Positions 39,012 through 63,922 of a DNA stretch of 64,000 bases are shown in pieces. The notes beneath the pieces were generated by a model. That model made no database searches, had not been told where the DNA came from, and saw nothing but the letters and a program-made list of their open reading frames with translations. The position numbers were made by a program, and so were the translations under genes. Every line of letters starts with the position of its first letter. Position 1 is the stretch's first letter. This DNA is from Semisulcospira habei (taxonomy: Eukaryota > Mollusca > Gastropoda > Semisulcospiridae): the NCBI GenBank assembly GCA_036245525.1, contig BTPG01000003.1:210932070-210996069 (forward strand), in the 5' to 3' direction.

Positions 39012-39890
39012 TACTATTGTGACTAGCACTGCCATTACTTTATCTTGCTGCCAGCCTCAGCCTGCCTCCAAGACACTTCCAGAAAACCAGGAACTGTAAA
39101 CAAATCTGTCTGGCAAGCTTGAATTAAGTCCAATCAACACCAAATTTTGTGTACTGAATGAAAAAAAAGGATGCCCAGTTCAGCCGTGCTATTTATACGT
39201 TGTCGCACGATTCGTTTAAGCCGCCATCTTTAAAAAAGGGGATAATGTGTTTTGTTTTTAGTTTTTTGTGTTTTCTTTTGCACTGAACTTTTTAAAAATC
39301 ATTTTTAACAGAAAGTACTGTAACTAACCACATTATAACCAAACAAGGTGTAAAACCTATGAATTAGCTGAAATATTGTCCACAAAACAAAGTAGACTGC
39401 ATCCTGAGAATCTCATCTCTTGACATAGGTCACCTTTGATTCATTTTTTCATCTAAATTTGCCACAAACCCTCGCCGATTTGAACACGAGCTGCGGATGT
39501 GGCTGCAATTCTTTTATCAAGGGAAACAACGCAATATCCGGCAAGCTTCAAAACGGGGGAGCAAACATGAGTCTTCTACCTTGTATCACTAAAACGACTC
39601 GAGGCGCGGCCCGTCAGTGCGTGAAGCTAGGCTGCCACGACTCGAGTAGCGGATGTGTTAAGCAGTCTCCAAGTTTGCTTTTACTTTTTAACTCTTTTTT
39701 TTTTTTTTGTCTTAAGAGTACCCGTATGCAACATGTAAATATCATTGTTTACTTGTGCATTATTTTTTACACGTGTACAAAGTCTTCACTGCGATATTTA
39801 CATGTTTTAAATATATGAACATAAATTTACATCTTTCAAATATAAAACATAAACAACGCTTATGTTGTAACATAGTGCTTGATTGGTTAG
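39012..39890. other. Intergenic sequence, no gene supported
   Basis: A plus-strand frame of 119 codons (39459-39818) has a cysteine-containing start, but no motif I recognise and an ordinary non-coding look after 39700 (T-runs). I do not call it a gene. Confidence 0.35.
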
Positions 39891-40097
39891 TTCGGGTTTA
39901 ACGTCTACAGCACCAGAGTCGTAATAGACGGCCCCAACGGGCTGGTTGTGGGAGACGGAAACAGCTATTGCCCATGAACTACGACCTGAACACTGATCAA
40001 TTCAGATGCAATGCAGCTGTGCCACTTTGATTTAGCAGTGCCTTTCAACAGACATGCTATTGAACATGCCAGACTTTTTGCCCTGTATTGCGAGTCC

Positions 40098-40439
40098 TTT
40101 AGTTCCCAGGGTCACCCTGGTCAGCCCCACAGGGTGGGGTTTTCTCTCTATTCTGGGGCATGTGTTTCTGTCTACCCTTTGTCCATTCACCTGTTTTTGC
40201 CTTTTTAAAACTCTCCCTACTGTCTGCACTGCCTGTAGCTCTTGATATTGGATGTGTGTTGCTAAATGGTCTTAGCTTTATTTAGACCCCATGTTGTAGG
40301 TTTATTTAACGTATTTGACCGGCTGGCGACATACATTCAATTTTCTGTTTAGTTTTTTTTTCACAAGCAGTGCAGGCACGTCCTGAGAAAGCCTTGTTGC
40401 TGTCGGGACGTTAAGCAATGTACAATCAATCAATCAATC
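40098..40439 (+). mobile_element. LINE-B 3'-end fragment
   Basis: AGTTCCCAGGGTCACCCTGG to the TCAATCAATCAATC tail, nearly identical to 1417-1759. It is only the last part of the coding region and the 3' UTR, so a strongly 5'-truncated insertion. Confidence 0.88.
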
Positions 40440-40444
40440 CAGCT

Positions 40445-40535
40445 ACAGGGGCCAGGACGGGGACTCGAACCCACGACCCAACACTTCCCTTCACTCTTTC
40501 ACTTTGACGCTTATATGCCTGAGCTATTTCGGACT
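40445..40535 (-). repeat. tRNA-like sequence (SINE head or tRNA pseudogene)
   Basis: On the minus strand AAATAGCTCAGGCATATAAG fits a Pol III A box, and GGGTTCGAGTCC (40460-40472) fits a B box about 50 bp downstream. No convincing cloverleaf is closed, because the region between is A/G-rich. A tRNA-derived SINE head is the likelier reading; it abuts the LINE-B tail. Confidence 0.5.
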
Positions 40536-40597
40536 CACAGCAAGTGTAACATAATGAAACCCAGATCAAAAGATGACTGCCAAACATGTAATATGCT

Positions 40598-40705
40598 GAG
40601 AAGAACCCAATGGAGAAAGAAACACGCTTAGAGAAAACAGTTGCAACACAAATGCAATTGTGTGTCTTTTCTAAGCATGTTTTTTCTCCATTGGGTTCTT
40701 CGCTG
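40598..40705. repeat. Hairpin, family D copy 1
   Basis: AGAACCCAATGGAGAAAGAA and ACACGCTTAGA pair with TCTAAGCATG and TTTTCTCCATTGGGTTCTT. The sibling is at 56994-57110. Confidence 0.8.
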
Positions 40706-40785
40706 TAACATAGTGACCTCATAGCAGCTAGTACAACTGAACTGATCTATACTCACACAATTTGCATTCACAGCTGTATCACATT

Positions 40786-40870
40786 CTAACCCATTACATC
40801 CTGAGGCTGATTGTTAAGTCCCTTCTATTTATAGAAGGGACATTTTAGGATGGATCAGGGTAGGGTGAAT
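40786..40870. repeat. Short family B-like hairpin
   Basis: CATTACATCCTGAGGCTG is followed by the tight stem GTCCCTTCTATTTATAGAAGGGAC, showing a family B end with a different centre. Confidence 0.5.
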
Positions 40871-41467
40871 TTAATAGCATATCCATGATGTCAAAGGCAG
40901 GAAGGCTAAACCTCTAACAATTGAAGTAACAAGATAAAAATGACGTCATGTCTAGTTACGCTAACCTCACTACTGAACGTACATTTGGCGCGAAGCGTCG
41001 TATGCGCGTATGTATGTGTGTGTGTGTGCGTATGTATGTAAACAAGAGAATCTCCGATATTTTTGTACACACAAGCTTGAAACATGACGAAAAATACTTT
41101 GTTAAGAGGGTGGATAAGAGAGCCTCCGAGCATATTGTAATTGAATGTCTCATTGAAGACATAGACAACCGTTTATAGGAAATCGGTTGACCCAGGTTAG
41201 AGTCTGTAATTTTTGTCATATTTGTCATATACCTTTGCATATAGCTAGTTTGGAGAAAAACATTGGATGAGTTCGTTAGCCAGCTTTGTATCCTTTCAAC
41301 TTCTTTAGTAAAAATTAATTCTTTTCAGAAAAGAATTAAAAGACTAAAAAAAAAACATTACTTAAGAGAAAAAGTCAGACAGTGGCGGTGACACAAAAGA
41401 GGCAACTCCGTCACCACGCAGACAGACATAATACTCTAAATGTGACGTCATTCTCTCTCGTGCGCAC

Positions 41468-41470
<3 letters not shown>
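40871..41470. other. Intergenic sequence, no gene supported
   Basis: Contains a short GTATGT/GTGTGC patch (41004-41040) and A-runs. The open frames lack recognisable motifs. Confidence 0.35.

Positions 41471-41502
<32 letters not shown>
41471..41502. repeat. (CT)n microsatellite
   Basis: About 16 CT units followed by CACACA. Confidence 0.9.
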
Positions 41503-41511
<9 letters not shown>

Positions 41512-41519
41512 TGCGCGCA

Positions 41520-41583
41520 TCTCCAGGAGGACTAGATCCTCATGCGCCCTCCAAGCACATGAGGATTTATGCCTCTTGGAGAT
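41520..41583. repeat. Family C stem fragment
   Basis: CTAGATCCTCATGCGCCC and its partner ACATGAGGATTTATGCC, with outer CCAGGAG/CTCTTGG. No TTAA ends remain. Confidence 0.55.
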
Positions 41584-42008
41584 GTAGTGGAGCGCATGCA
41601 CGCACACACACATTGACGAGTTTTCAGAATAGCATGCAGGTGACCCGTGTACTAAGTATGTCATGTATCTAGGTAAAGTCAACCTGCTTTCACACAAATA
41701 ATATCAAGACTGAAATTGTACTGTGAAGTTCTAGTTTTATCACCATTTTCTCAAGCTTATGAAGCGAAAGTGAAACTCATATCACGTAAAATATAAAATT
41801 ACGTCACTGAAAACTAAAACGTCATGACAAATGACGTTTGACAAATCACTGATGCTTATGTCCTGCGCCCCTTATAGAACTCACTCACGCACTGGCAGAT
41901 CTGTGAGACATTTTCAATAGGAGATAATTCAACATCAGAATCAGGTCAAAGACAAAAGGTAGAGACCATCGACAGCGAGGACAGCTCTCATATAGAAGGG
42001 ACTTTGTG

Positions 42009-42216
42009 GGTTATGGTTCATCCCATCTTTTTGTTTTTAAATTTGCTTTTTGTCCTATGAAGGCTACATTACAGATTAGGAGATAGATCAACTGTTTTAG
42101 TTCAAGGGTGGTGCCAGAATAGTTTGGGCGCCCCAGGCGCCAAGCTATTCTGGCATCACCCCTGAACTATCGGTCAAATTTATTTCAAGCAATGGGTGCA
42201 TCAGGATGAAAAAGGC
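42009..42216. repeat. Palindromic element, family B copy 2
   Basis: TTCAAGGGTGGTGCCAGAAT and its mirror, with the arm TGCATCAGGATGAAAAAGG at the right. The ends are eroded. It holds AATAAA on the minus strand (42184-42179), about 250 bp after the PRMT6 stop; whether it is used is unknown. Confidence 0.7.
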
Positions 42217-42298
42217 AAAGTTGTGTGGTCTTTTGTGTGTGTGTGGTAGGGGGGGGGGAGGGAGGGGGGGGGGGGGGGGGGGAAGGGGAATAACATCT

Positions 42299-42428
42299 AA
42301 CTCATTACATCCTGAGGATGACATCATCATTATTTTAGATCTCCTTTGAGGTCTGCCTCACAGTTGTGGAGACAGATCGATCATGATGGTTCAAGGATGG
42401 TGTCGGAATAGCTTGGCGCTTGTCCGGG
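42299..42428. repeat. Family B element, left part only
   Basis: CTAACTCATTACATCCTGAG through GGTTCAAGGATGGTGTCGG to GCTTGGCGCTT, then cut off 10 bp before the PRMT6 stop codon. It is therefore in the PRMT6 3' UTR if that UTR extends at all. Confidence 0.65.
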
Positions 42429-42437
42429 CTTTATGGC

Positions 42438-57555
<15,118 letters not shown>

Positions 57556-57618
57556 CTGAAGTCAGTAAAATGATACAGCGGAACCTGTTTTGCGCAACGA
57601 TTCTTTTTCTCAAATAAA

Positions 57619-57640
57619 ATATATATATATATATATATAT
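57619..57640. repeat. (AT)n microsatellite
   Basis: Eleven AT units just upstream of PRMT6 exon 1 on the gene strand. Confidence 0.9.
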
Positions 57641-57984
57641 GTGATCTAAAAGCTATAAAAAAAAAAGCATACGATCATCACTAGCACTAGACGCAAGAAA
57701 ACCATCCAATATAATGCAAGTGTGAAGGAAAAACATCACAATCAGATGACACAAATTTCAAGGAAAAACATTACAATAATAGAATACAAATTTGTCTGAA
57801 TCCTAACCGCTGGTTTTTTTTTTTTGGTTTTTTTGACTGCAGATTGTTTTCCTTTCAGCGTGGGAATATAAAACATGTTTCGCCAATAAACACAAAAAGT
57901 CAGTGCCACAAAAAGAACTCAACTTTATTTTTTATTTTTTTTTTTTTTACTAAATGCTCGTCAAAAACATAAAAGCCGTCTTCT
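57641..57984. other. AT-rich sequence upstream of PRMT6 exon 1
   Basis: T-runs at 57815-57835 and 57928-57949. No exon recognised; a 5' UTR exon could be hidden here or further right. Confidence 0.35.
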
Positions 57985-58101
57985 ACCCAATGCGCAAAAG
58001 GCCATCGGGCGGACGTCGGCCGCCGCGGTTGGAACGCGCACAGACGTGCGCGGGCCAACCGGGCGGCCGACGTCGGCCCGATGGTCTTTTGCGCGTTGGG
58101 T
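57985..58101. repeat. GC-rich 117-bp palindrome (family F type)
   Basis: CCCAATGCGCAAAAGGCCATC, then GGGCGGACGTCGGCCGCC, mirrored as GGCGGCCGACGTCGGCCCG and GATGGTCTTTTGCGCGTTGGG. The centre is ACGCGCACAGACGTGCGCG. Confidence 0.85.
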
Positions 58102-58303
58102 AAGCACCTCCGTGAAGAGAGTTCCTTTTTCTCTGGAAACAAAACTCCAAAATGAACCAGCTCCCCACGTCAGCCCCTACTCAGCTTGGGGTTCTGTCCC
58201 TCTGTACGGCCAATGAAAAGCTCACGCGCTCTATAAGTGAGTACACGAAGTATTGACACAATCTAGACATGCTGCATCCGTGTACCACGGTCTCAGCACA
58301 CAC

Positions 58304-58790
58304 ACCCCCCCCCCCCCCCCTCCCAAAAGGGGTGTTTCCAACAATTGGACAGGTATATATTCAAACGGCATAACCTCGCCACGATCTTCCTCCACTCGAC
58401 AGACACCTCACGTGCGGATCAGTTACCTTCCGAGAAGGGGGGGGGGGGTGAATTCCGGGGGGGGGGGGGGGTTGGGACTTTTAACCGGACACGAAAGGCT
58501 CCCTGGTGCCAAACCTTGCTTCTGCGGTGGCCGAAAAGTGAAAAAGCAGTGTGTGTGTGTGTGTTGGTGGGGGGGGGGGGGGGGGGGGTTGAGGCGCGCT
58601 TAAAGAAGTGCGCGTTGGAGGAAATGGAGGGGGGGGGGGGGGCATCAAACATAAAGAATAGGGACTTTGACGTAGCACAGTTTTTAAGTATTTCAAGTGG
58701 GCCTGGGGTGTGTGTCCAGAACACTCCCCCCCCCCCCCCCCCCGCCTCTTCTTTTAAAAAAATCCGCCCCTGCACCTGTACGAATCCATT
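58304..58790. repeat. Poly-C and poly-G tracts, low complexity, repeat copy 1
   Basis: A C-run at 58305-58320, G-runs at 58438-58447, 58457-58470, 58568-58587 and 58630-58642, and a C-run at 58727-58743. The segment 58640-58775 (GGGACTTTGACGTAGCA to TCCGCCCCTG) recurs at 59075-59173. Run lengths may be unreliable in the assembly. Confidence 0.75.
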
Positions 58791-58856
58791 CATTAAGTAC
58801 CATTAAGCCTAAATCTGAAGACAAAATTCAGCACCATTTCTGTGCTATTCTTTGTG

Positions 58857-58942
58857 AAGGCGCCTGAAAGCGCCAACCTCATCTGGCACTACCCTTGAAT
58901 TATCACGATCGATCCATCTCCTGCTGCAGAGCGTCGGGGTCG
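58857..58942. repeat. Family A element, right half
   Basis: GAAGGCGCCTGAAAGCGCC then CTCATCTGGCACTACCC to GCAGAGCGTCGGGG. Confidence 0.65.
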
Positions 58943-58989
58943 CATCTGTGTGCGTGTGTGTGTGTCAAAATTCGCCAAAATATCAAACA

Positions 58990-59175
58990 CGCGGGGGAGG
59001 GGGGGGGGAGTGATGGTGGTACCACGGTGGTGGTGGGTGGGGGAGGGGAGGGATCCGAACACCCCGAAAAGGGACTTTGTTATAGCATTTTAAAAGAATT
59101 TTGGGTGGTGGTAGTGTTGGGGGGGGGGGGGGTCCGAAAAACACCCCCGCCCCCTCCCAGATCCGCCCCTGCATT
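58990..59175. repeat. G-rich repeat copy 2
   Basis: GGGATCCGAACACCCCGAAA, then GGGACTTTGTTATAGCA and a G-run at 59117-59130, ending CAGATCCGCCCCTGCATTAAC. It has the same order as 58640-58775. Confidence 0.65.
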
Positions 59176-59276
59176 AACACCTTGTTATTCCACAACACCG
59201 TACTATGTTTGTTTTAACAGCACCCAGCCACGAGATTAGGTCATCTCTTCAGAAGCCGGGAAGACTTGTATTGACA

Positions 59277-59665
59277 GTAACCCTTTTAGCCCCACGGGTG
59301 CATTTCCCGCATTTTGGCAGTGTTACTTAACTCTTTCTACCCCAAGACCGAAATCCCCAAATGTTGCCGTTGTCCTCTGATGACTGCATTGCAGTGCAGG
59401 ACACAGATCGACCATGATAGTTCAAGGGTGATGCCAGAATAGCTTGGCGCCCATAGGCGCCAAGATATTCTGGCATCACCCTTGAACTATCATGTTCGAT
59501 CCGTATCTTGCTGTGGTGTGTCTGGGGTAGGATGAGTTAACGAGTATGTAACAGTTGCAGGAGGTGGGCTGACCATGATAATTCAAGGGTAGTGCCAGAT
59601 TAGCTTGGCGCCATTATCATGGTCAATCAATCTCCAGCTGTAGGGACTCGGTGCTAAAAGGGTTA
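59277..59665. repeat. Family A element split by a family M element
   Basis: The left part 59277-59330 (GTAACCCTTTTAGCCCC) and the right part 59537-59665 (ends GTGCTAAAAGGGTTAA) are one family A copy. The gap is filled by family M, with TTAA on both sides. Confidence 0.88.
59327..59540. repeat. Palindromic TTAA element, family M copy 2 (shows TTAA duplication)
   Basis: TTAACTCTTTCTACCCCA to GGGGTAGGATGAGTTAA. The flanking family A sequence TGTTAC-TTAA-CGAGTATG is continuous across the site once the insert and one TTAA are removed. The target duplication is therefore exactly TTAA. Confidence 0.92.
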
Positions 59666-60165
59666 AGTACAAATAGGACATCACATCAGGATCAGACAGA
59701 ACTAGTACGTCACGATCTGGCCGTGCCTGCCGCTCAACTACTTTTTTTTTTTTTTTGGTCACGTCACAGAGGGAGTCGACCGAGTGTCGCGCCCCTGGCT
59801 CGGAGCGTCAACAGGATGCTTAGCTAGACGCTGCGCCAAGGGTCACGAAACTCTTGCCATAACTTCGGAATTCTGCCCCTTGTGGTCACATCGCCTGCCG
59901 CAACACAGTCGCGCCGTTAGACATAGCCGGTCAATATTTAGCAAGCGGCATAACATTTTGAAAATCGGTTTCCGTCACAGTAAAGTATTTTTATTCGTCT
60001 TTACAGCACTCTCAACTACGTTTCTGTCGTTTTCCTCTGTGTGCTCTGTTGTTTTTGCACACATCTCATGCCGTTTGGTCAGACACTTTAAACAGTGGAT
60101 AACACCATTTTAAACTGCGTTCATTTTTCTTTAAAAAACTGAAGGGGAGACATTTCAGCAAAAAC

Positions 60166-60167
<2 letters not shown>

Positions 60168-60248
<81 letters not shown>
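60168..60248. repeat. (GT)n microsatellite inside the foldback left arm
   Basis: About 40 GT units. The right arm has only a short CACACACA at the mirrored place (60700-60709), so the array expanded on one side. Confidence 0.95.
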
Positions 60249-60506
60249 CCTTTTCCACACGTTCACCCTCGAAAACATCAGACATGTAAGGTTCAGTGCA
60301 GTCGCGAATGCCTCGCATCTGAGGGCACTCAGCCATTTCTTTTCTGCACTTGTAGCCAGAAAAAAATCATTTTCCATTCATCTGCAACCAGAAGGATGGG
60401 TTCTGAGTAAAAAAAATGGGGATGTCTTTCAGTTATCACAGGTACGCGCCTACCCTCCAAACGTAAAATTGACGTCCTTGACTACTTGCTGGTGGTCTGT
60501 TTACGT

Positions 60507-60508
<2 letters not shown>

Positions 60509-60581
<73 letters not shown>
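60509..60581. repeat. (GT)n microsatellite in the foldback centre
   Basis: About 36 GT units in the same orientation as the first array. Confidence 0.95.
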
Positions 60582-60583
<2 letters not shown>

Positions 60584-61025
60584 TACATGCTAAAAGTGCA
60601 GAAAAAAAATTATGCCGCTGAGTGCCCTCAGATGCGAGGCATTCGCCGCGGTTGAACCTTACATCTCCGAAGTTTTCGAGGGTGAACGTGTGGAGAAAGA
60701 CACACACACAGTTTTGTTTTTGCTGAAATGACTCCCCATCTTCAGGTTTTCAAGAAAAATGAACGCAGTTTAAAATGGAGTTAATCCGCTTTTTAGAGTG
60801 TCTGACCAAACATGGGATGTGTGTTAAACGCAGCACACCGTGAAATGTCCGTCTTGCGATTTATTATTTTGGGGGGTAGGTAACTACACAATGGACAAAA
60901 AAATGCAGCCGAGAGTGCCGTAAACAATTCTAAAAATGAATACTTTACTGTGAGGAAAACAGATTTTCAAAATGTTAAGCCGTTTGTAATAATTATATCG
61001 TCCGGCAAATCTTTGTCTTGTTTTC

Positions 61026-61121
61026 TATGGCGTGCAGTGTATATATGGAAACACACCTTAACCCAATTGACCCTATGGCGTGCAGTGTATATATGGAAAC
61101 ACACCTTAACCCAATTGACCC
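61026..61121. repeat. 48-bp tandem duplication
   Basis: TATGGCGTGCAGTGTATATATG through AACCCAATTGACCC occurs twice, at 61026 and 61074. The second copy runs into a family A element, so the duplication includes that element's left end. Confidence 0.85.
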
Positions 61122-61244
61122 CAAGGCCCATTTCCCAAATTTTGGAGGCGTCATCTAACGACTATGCACCAGTTGCAGGAGATGGATATGGGATCGACTA
61201 TGATAATTCAAGAGTAGTGTCAGATTAGCTTGGCACCCTTGAAT

Positions 61245-63150
61245 TAAAGACTCTCCTCTCCCCAACACACACAGCAAAGAAGAACTCCCGTCTGCTTTCT
61301 CTACCTATTTTTCGGACAAAATCCAAAATCTGCGCGACACACTCGACACCCTGCCTCCTCCGCCTTGCCCTCCCGACCCCACCTTTTCCGGCACTCCCCT
61401 CTCGTCCTTCCGCACCGTCTCTCAGGATGAAGTCCTCAAGACCATAAAATCCATGCCCTTCAAAACCTGCGAACTTGACCCCCTCCCAGCTTCTCTCTAC
61501 CGTGACGGCCTTCCAAAACTTCTACCCTTCATTACCGACATCATCAACGCATCTCTAGAAAACGGCTCCGTCCCCGATATCTTCAAGTCCGCCATCGTCC
61601 GTCCTCTCCTCAAAAAACACAACCTCGACCCAAACGAACTCAAGAACTATCGCCCAGTCTCCAATCTCTCTTTCCTGTCCAAGCTTCTTGAAAAGGTTGT
61701 TCTCAACCAGCTCAACCTCCATCTCACCGACAACAACCTCCTCAGTCCATTCCAGTCTGCCTATCGCAAACATCACAGCACTGAAACAGCCCTTCTACAT
61801 ATCTTAAACGAGCTGCTTCTCTCCACTGACTCTGGCAACATCTCCCTTCTTACACTACTCGATCTCTCTGCCGCCTTTGACACTATAGACCACTCTATCC
61901 TCCTCCACCGACTCCACCACTCCTTCGGCATCACTGACTCTGCTCACTCCTGGTTTCTCTCCTACCTCTCTGACAGACAGCAGTCCGTCACCATCAACGG
62001 CGTCTCTTCCAACCCGGTAACGCTCTCCTGCGGAGTTCCACAGGGATCCGTCCTGGGCCCTGTCCTTTTCACACTCTACACCTCTCCTCTGTCCAACATC
62101 ATCCAGTCTCACCGCATACACCACCACCTCTACGCTGACGACTCACAACTGCAAGACAAAGACAAACTCGACAACACTCAGTCACTACTGACTCGCACGG
62201 CTGACTGCTACAAAAACGTGAAAAACTGGATGACAGCAAACAAGCTGAAACTGAACGACGACAAAACGGAAGCCATGCTGGTGGGCACTCGCCAAAAACT
62301 CTCCCAGCTCCCTCCCTCTCTCCACCTTCAACTCGATAGCACCCCCATCTCCCTCTCTGACTCGGCCAAGAACCTCGGCGTCATCCTCGATTCCTCTCTG
62401 TCCATGACCAACTTCGTCTCCGCCACGACCCAGGCATGCTATTTCCACCTTCGCCGCATCAGTCAGATCAGAAAATACCTCACTACCGAAGCTGCCACCA
62501 AACTTGCTGTCTCTCTCATCTTATCTCGCATTGACTATTGCAACTCTCTCCTTTCCGGTCTCCCTCACTCCACCATCTTCACTCTCCAACGCGTCCAGAA
62601 CAATGCTGCCCGCCTCGTCCTCAGAAAGAAAAAATCCGACCACATCACACCCCTGCTCAAACTCCTTCACTGGCTCCCCATCCCCCAACGCATCCAATAC
62701 AAAGTTCTGTCTCTCTGCTACAAATCCCTGAACAACTGCGCTCCTGCCTATCTCTCCAACTTACTTCACCCCTACACACATTCCCGCTCCCTCCGCTCTG
62801 CCTCCGACCCTCTCCGCCTCCACATCCCTCGCACCAAACTTAACACTTTCGGTCCCCGCTCCTTCTCCGTCTACGGTCCATCCATCTGGAACACTCTCCC
62901 ACTCTCTCTCCGTCAGAAACACTCTCTCTCCTCCTTCCAGTCCGCCCTCAAAACTCACCTCTTTCAACAGTTTTAGCACTATATCACCGCACTCCCCACC
63001 CCAAGCTGACCGTCGTAATGTATTTCACTGTTTGTGGTACGTGAGTCATTGTCTAAAGCGTGCGCATGCGTGCGCGAGTTGTGAGTGTGCGCTTAGAGTT
63101 ATAATTATTATAAGATAAGCGCATTATAAATACCGTAATTATTATTATTT
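61245..63150 (+). mobile_element. LINE-A copy 3, 5'-truncated, youngest-looking copy
   Basis: 1.9 kb ending in the LINE-A 3' terminus and ATT tail (63128-63150). It is inserted in a family A hairpin with a probable AATTA duplication. It retains everything from the endonuclease-RT linker onward. Confidence 0.9.
61249..62976 (+). pseudogene. LINE-A copy 3 reverse transcriptase, open frame of 576 codons
   Basis: Open from the truncation point to the TAG at 62974: KEELPSAFSTYFSDKIQN, KTCELDPLPASLYRDGLP, RPVSNLSFLSKLLEKVV, FQSAYRKHHSTETALL, LLDLSAAFDTIDHSILL (A motif), GVPQGSVLGPVLFTLYT, HLYADDSQLQDKDK (YADD box), NLGVILDSSLSM, LRKKKSDHITPLLK and YGPSIWNTLPLSLRQKH. All RT motifs are intact; the endonuclease half is missing, so the copy is not autonomous. 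An internal ATG (61453) gives 507 codons. Confidence 0.9.
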
Positions 63151-63254
63151 ATTAATTATCATGGTCGACCCATCGCCTGCTGTAGGGCGTCGGGGCTGAA
63201 TGGGTAGTGCCACTTCACTCCAAAGCCTCACTTACCAAATTGTACAGGTAGCCC

Positions 63255-63483
63255 TTAACCATTATCACTCGGAATACACCAGTGTGTGAAATAAGTTTGA
63301 CTAAAATAGTTCAAGGGTAGTGCCAGAATAGCTTGGCGCCTCTAGGCGCCAAGCTATTCTGGCACCACCCTTGAACTAAAGCCATTGGACTATATCCATA
63401 CTCTGTAAGTACTATAATGTAGCTTGCATAAACATGGCAGTGTGCACATTTGAAGCTTTTAGCCTCAGTATGATATGATTTAA
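63255..63483. repeat. Palindromic TTAA element, family B copy 5
   Basis: TTAACCATTATCACTCGG to CAGTATGATATGATTTAA. The stem is CAGAATAGCTTGGCGCCTC and mirror. Confidence 0.8.
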
Positions 63484-63623
63484 GCAACACACATCCAATA
63501 ACAAGGACTACAGGTAGCGCAGACAGCTATATAGATGACTTATATGGAGAGACAGAACTCACCCCCCCCCCCCCCCCCAACCTGGGAACTAAAAAAAATG
63601 TAGTTAACTTCACCCAAGACCAC
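63483..63623 (-). mobile_element. LINE-B 3'-end fragment, internally deleted
   Basis: AGCAACACACATCCAATAAC and GGACTACAGGTAGCGCAGAC, then a C-run (63564-63580) and CCTGGGAACTAAAAAAAATG. These are in the same order as 43117-43310 but with the middle missing. Confidence 0.65.
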
Positions 63624-63625
63624 GA

Positions 63626-63720
63626 ATAAAGCGCGAATGACAGCCAAAAGGTTGCAAGGAATCACCTCGACAAAAAAAACAAAACAAAACAAACCCTGCT
63701 ACCAGCAGCGAAAGGGTTAA
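63626..63720. repeat. Family E remnant ending in GGGTTAA
   Basis: GACAGCCAAAAGG, GCAAGGAATCACCTCGAC and GCTACCAGCAGCGAAAGGG before TTAA at 63717-63720. The A/C-rich insert is not in other copies. Confidence 0.5.
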
Positions 63721-63922
63721 ACCATTTAACCCCACAGCTGCATTTCCAACTTTGTAACTTAACGACAGTGCACCACTTGCCGAAAATGGATTGACCGCGA
63801 TAATTCAAGGGGAGCGCCAGAAGAGCTCGGCGCCTGAGGGCGCCAAGCTAATCTGGCACTACCCTTCAACTATCACGGTCAATCCATCTCCTGCTGTAGG
63901 GACTCGGGACTAAATAAGTTAA
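63717..63922. repeat. Palindromic TTAA element, family A copy 14
   Basis: TTAAACCATTTAACCCCAC to CGGGACTAAATAAGTTAA. The left stem has diverged (AGAAGAGCTCGGCGCC) from the right (GGCGCCAAGCTAATCT). Confidence 0.8.

Larger units (their letters stand above)
59925..61010. repeat. 1.1-kb inverted repeat (foldback element) with two GT arrays
   Basis: The left arm (about 59940-60350) and right arm (about 60590-61000) are complementary with scattered gaps. Examples are ACATTTTGAAAATC with GATTTTCAAAATGTTAAG, and AACTGCGTTCATTTTTCTT with its mirror. CACACGTTCACCCTCGAAAA and GAATGCCTCGCATCTGAGGG also recur mirrored. The centre (60350-60590) is unique and includes the second GT array. No coding frame. 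Confidence 0.85.
61106..63210. repeat. Family A element split by LINE-A copy 3
   Basis: The left part 61106-61245 (TTAACCCAATTGACCCC to CACCCTTGAATTA) and the right part 63149-63210 (AATTATCATGGTCGACCC to GGGGCTGAATGGG) belong together. AATTA is shared at both joints. Confidence 0.8.

Noticed and set aside
39459..39818. 119-codon plus-strand frame with a cysteine-containing start
   Set aside because: No recognisable domain, second half is T-rich non-coding-like sequence, and no splice context; insufficient for a gene call.
59784..60113. 109-codon plus-strand frame as a possible PRMT6-side or separate exon
   Set aside because: No motif, and its second half is the arm of the foldback element.
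60169..60621. Cys/Val-rich and Thr/His-rich frames
   Set aside because: Translations of GT microsatellites; the same applies at 46263-46550, 47053-47280 and 51443-52094.
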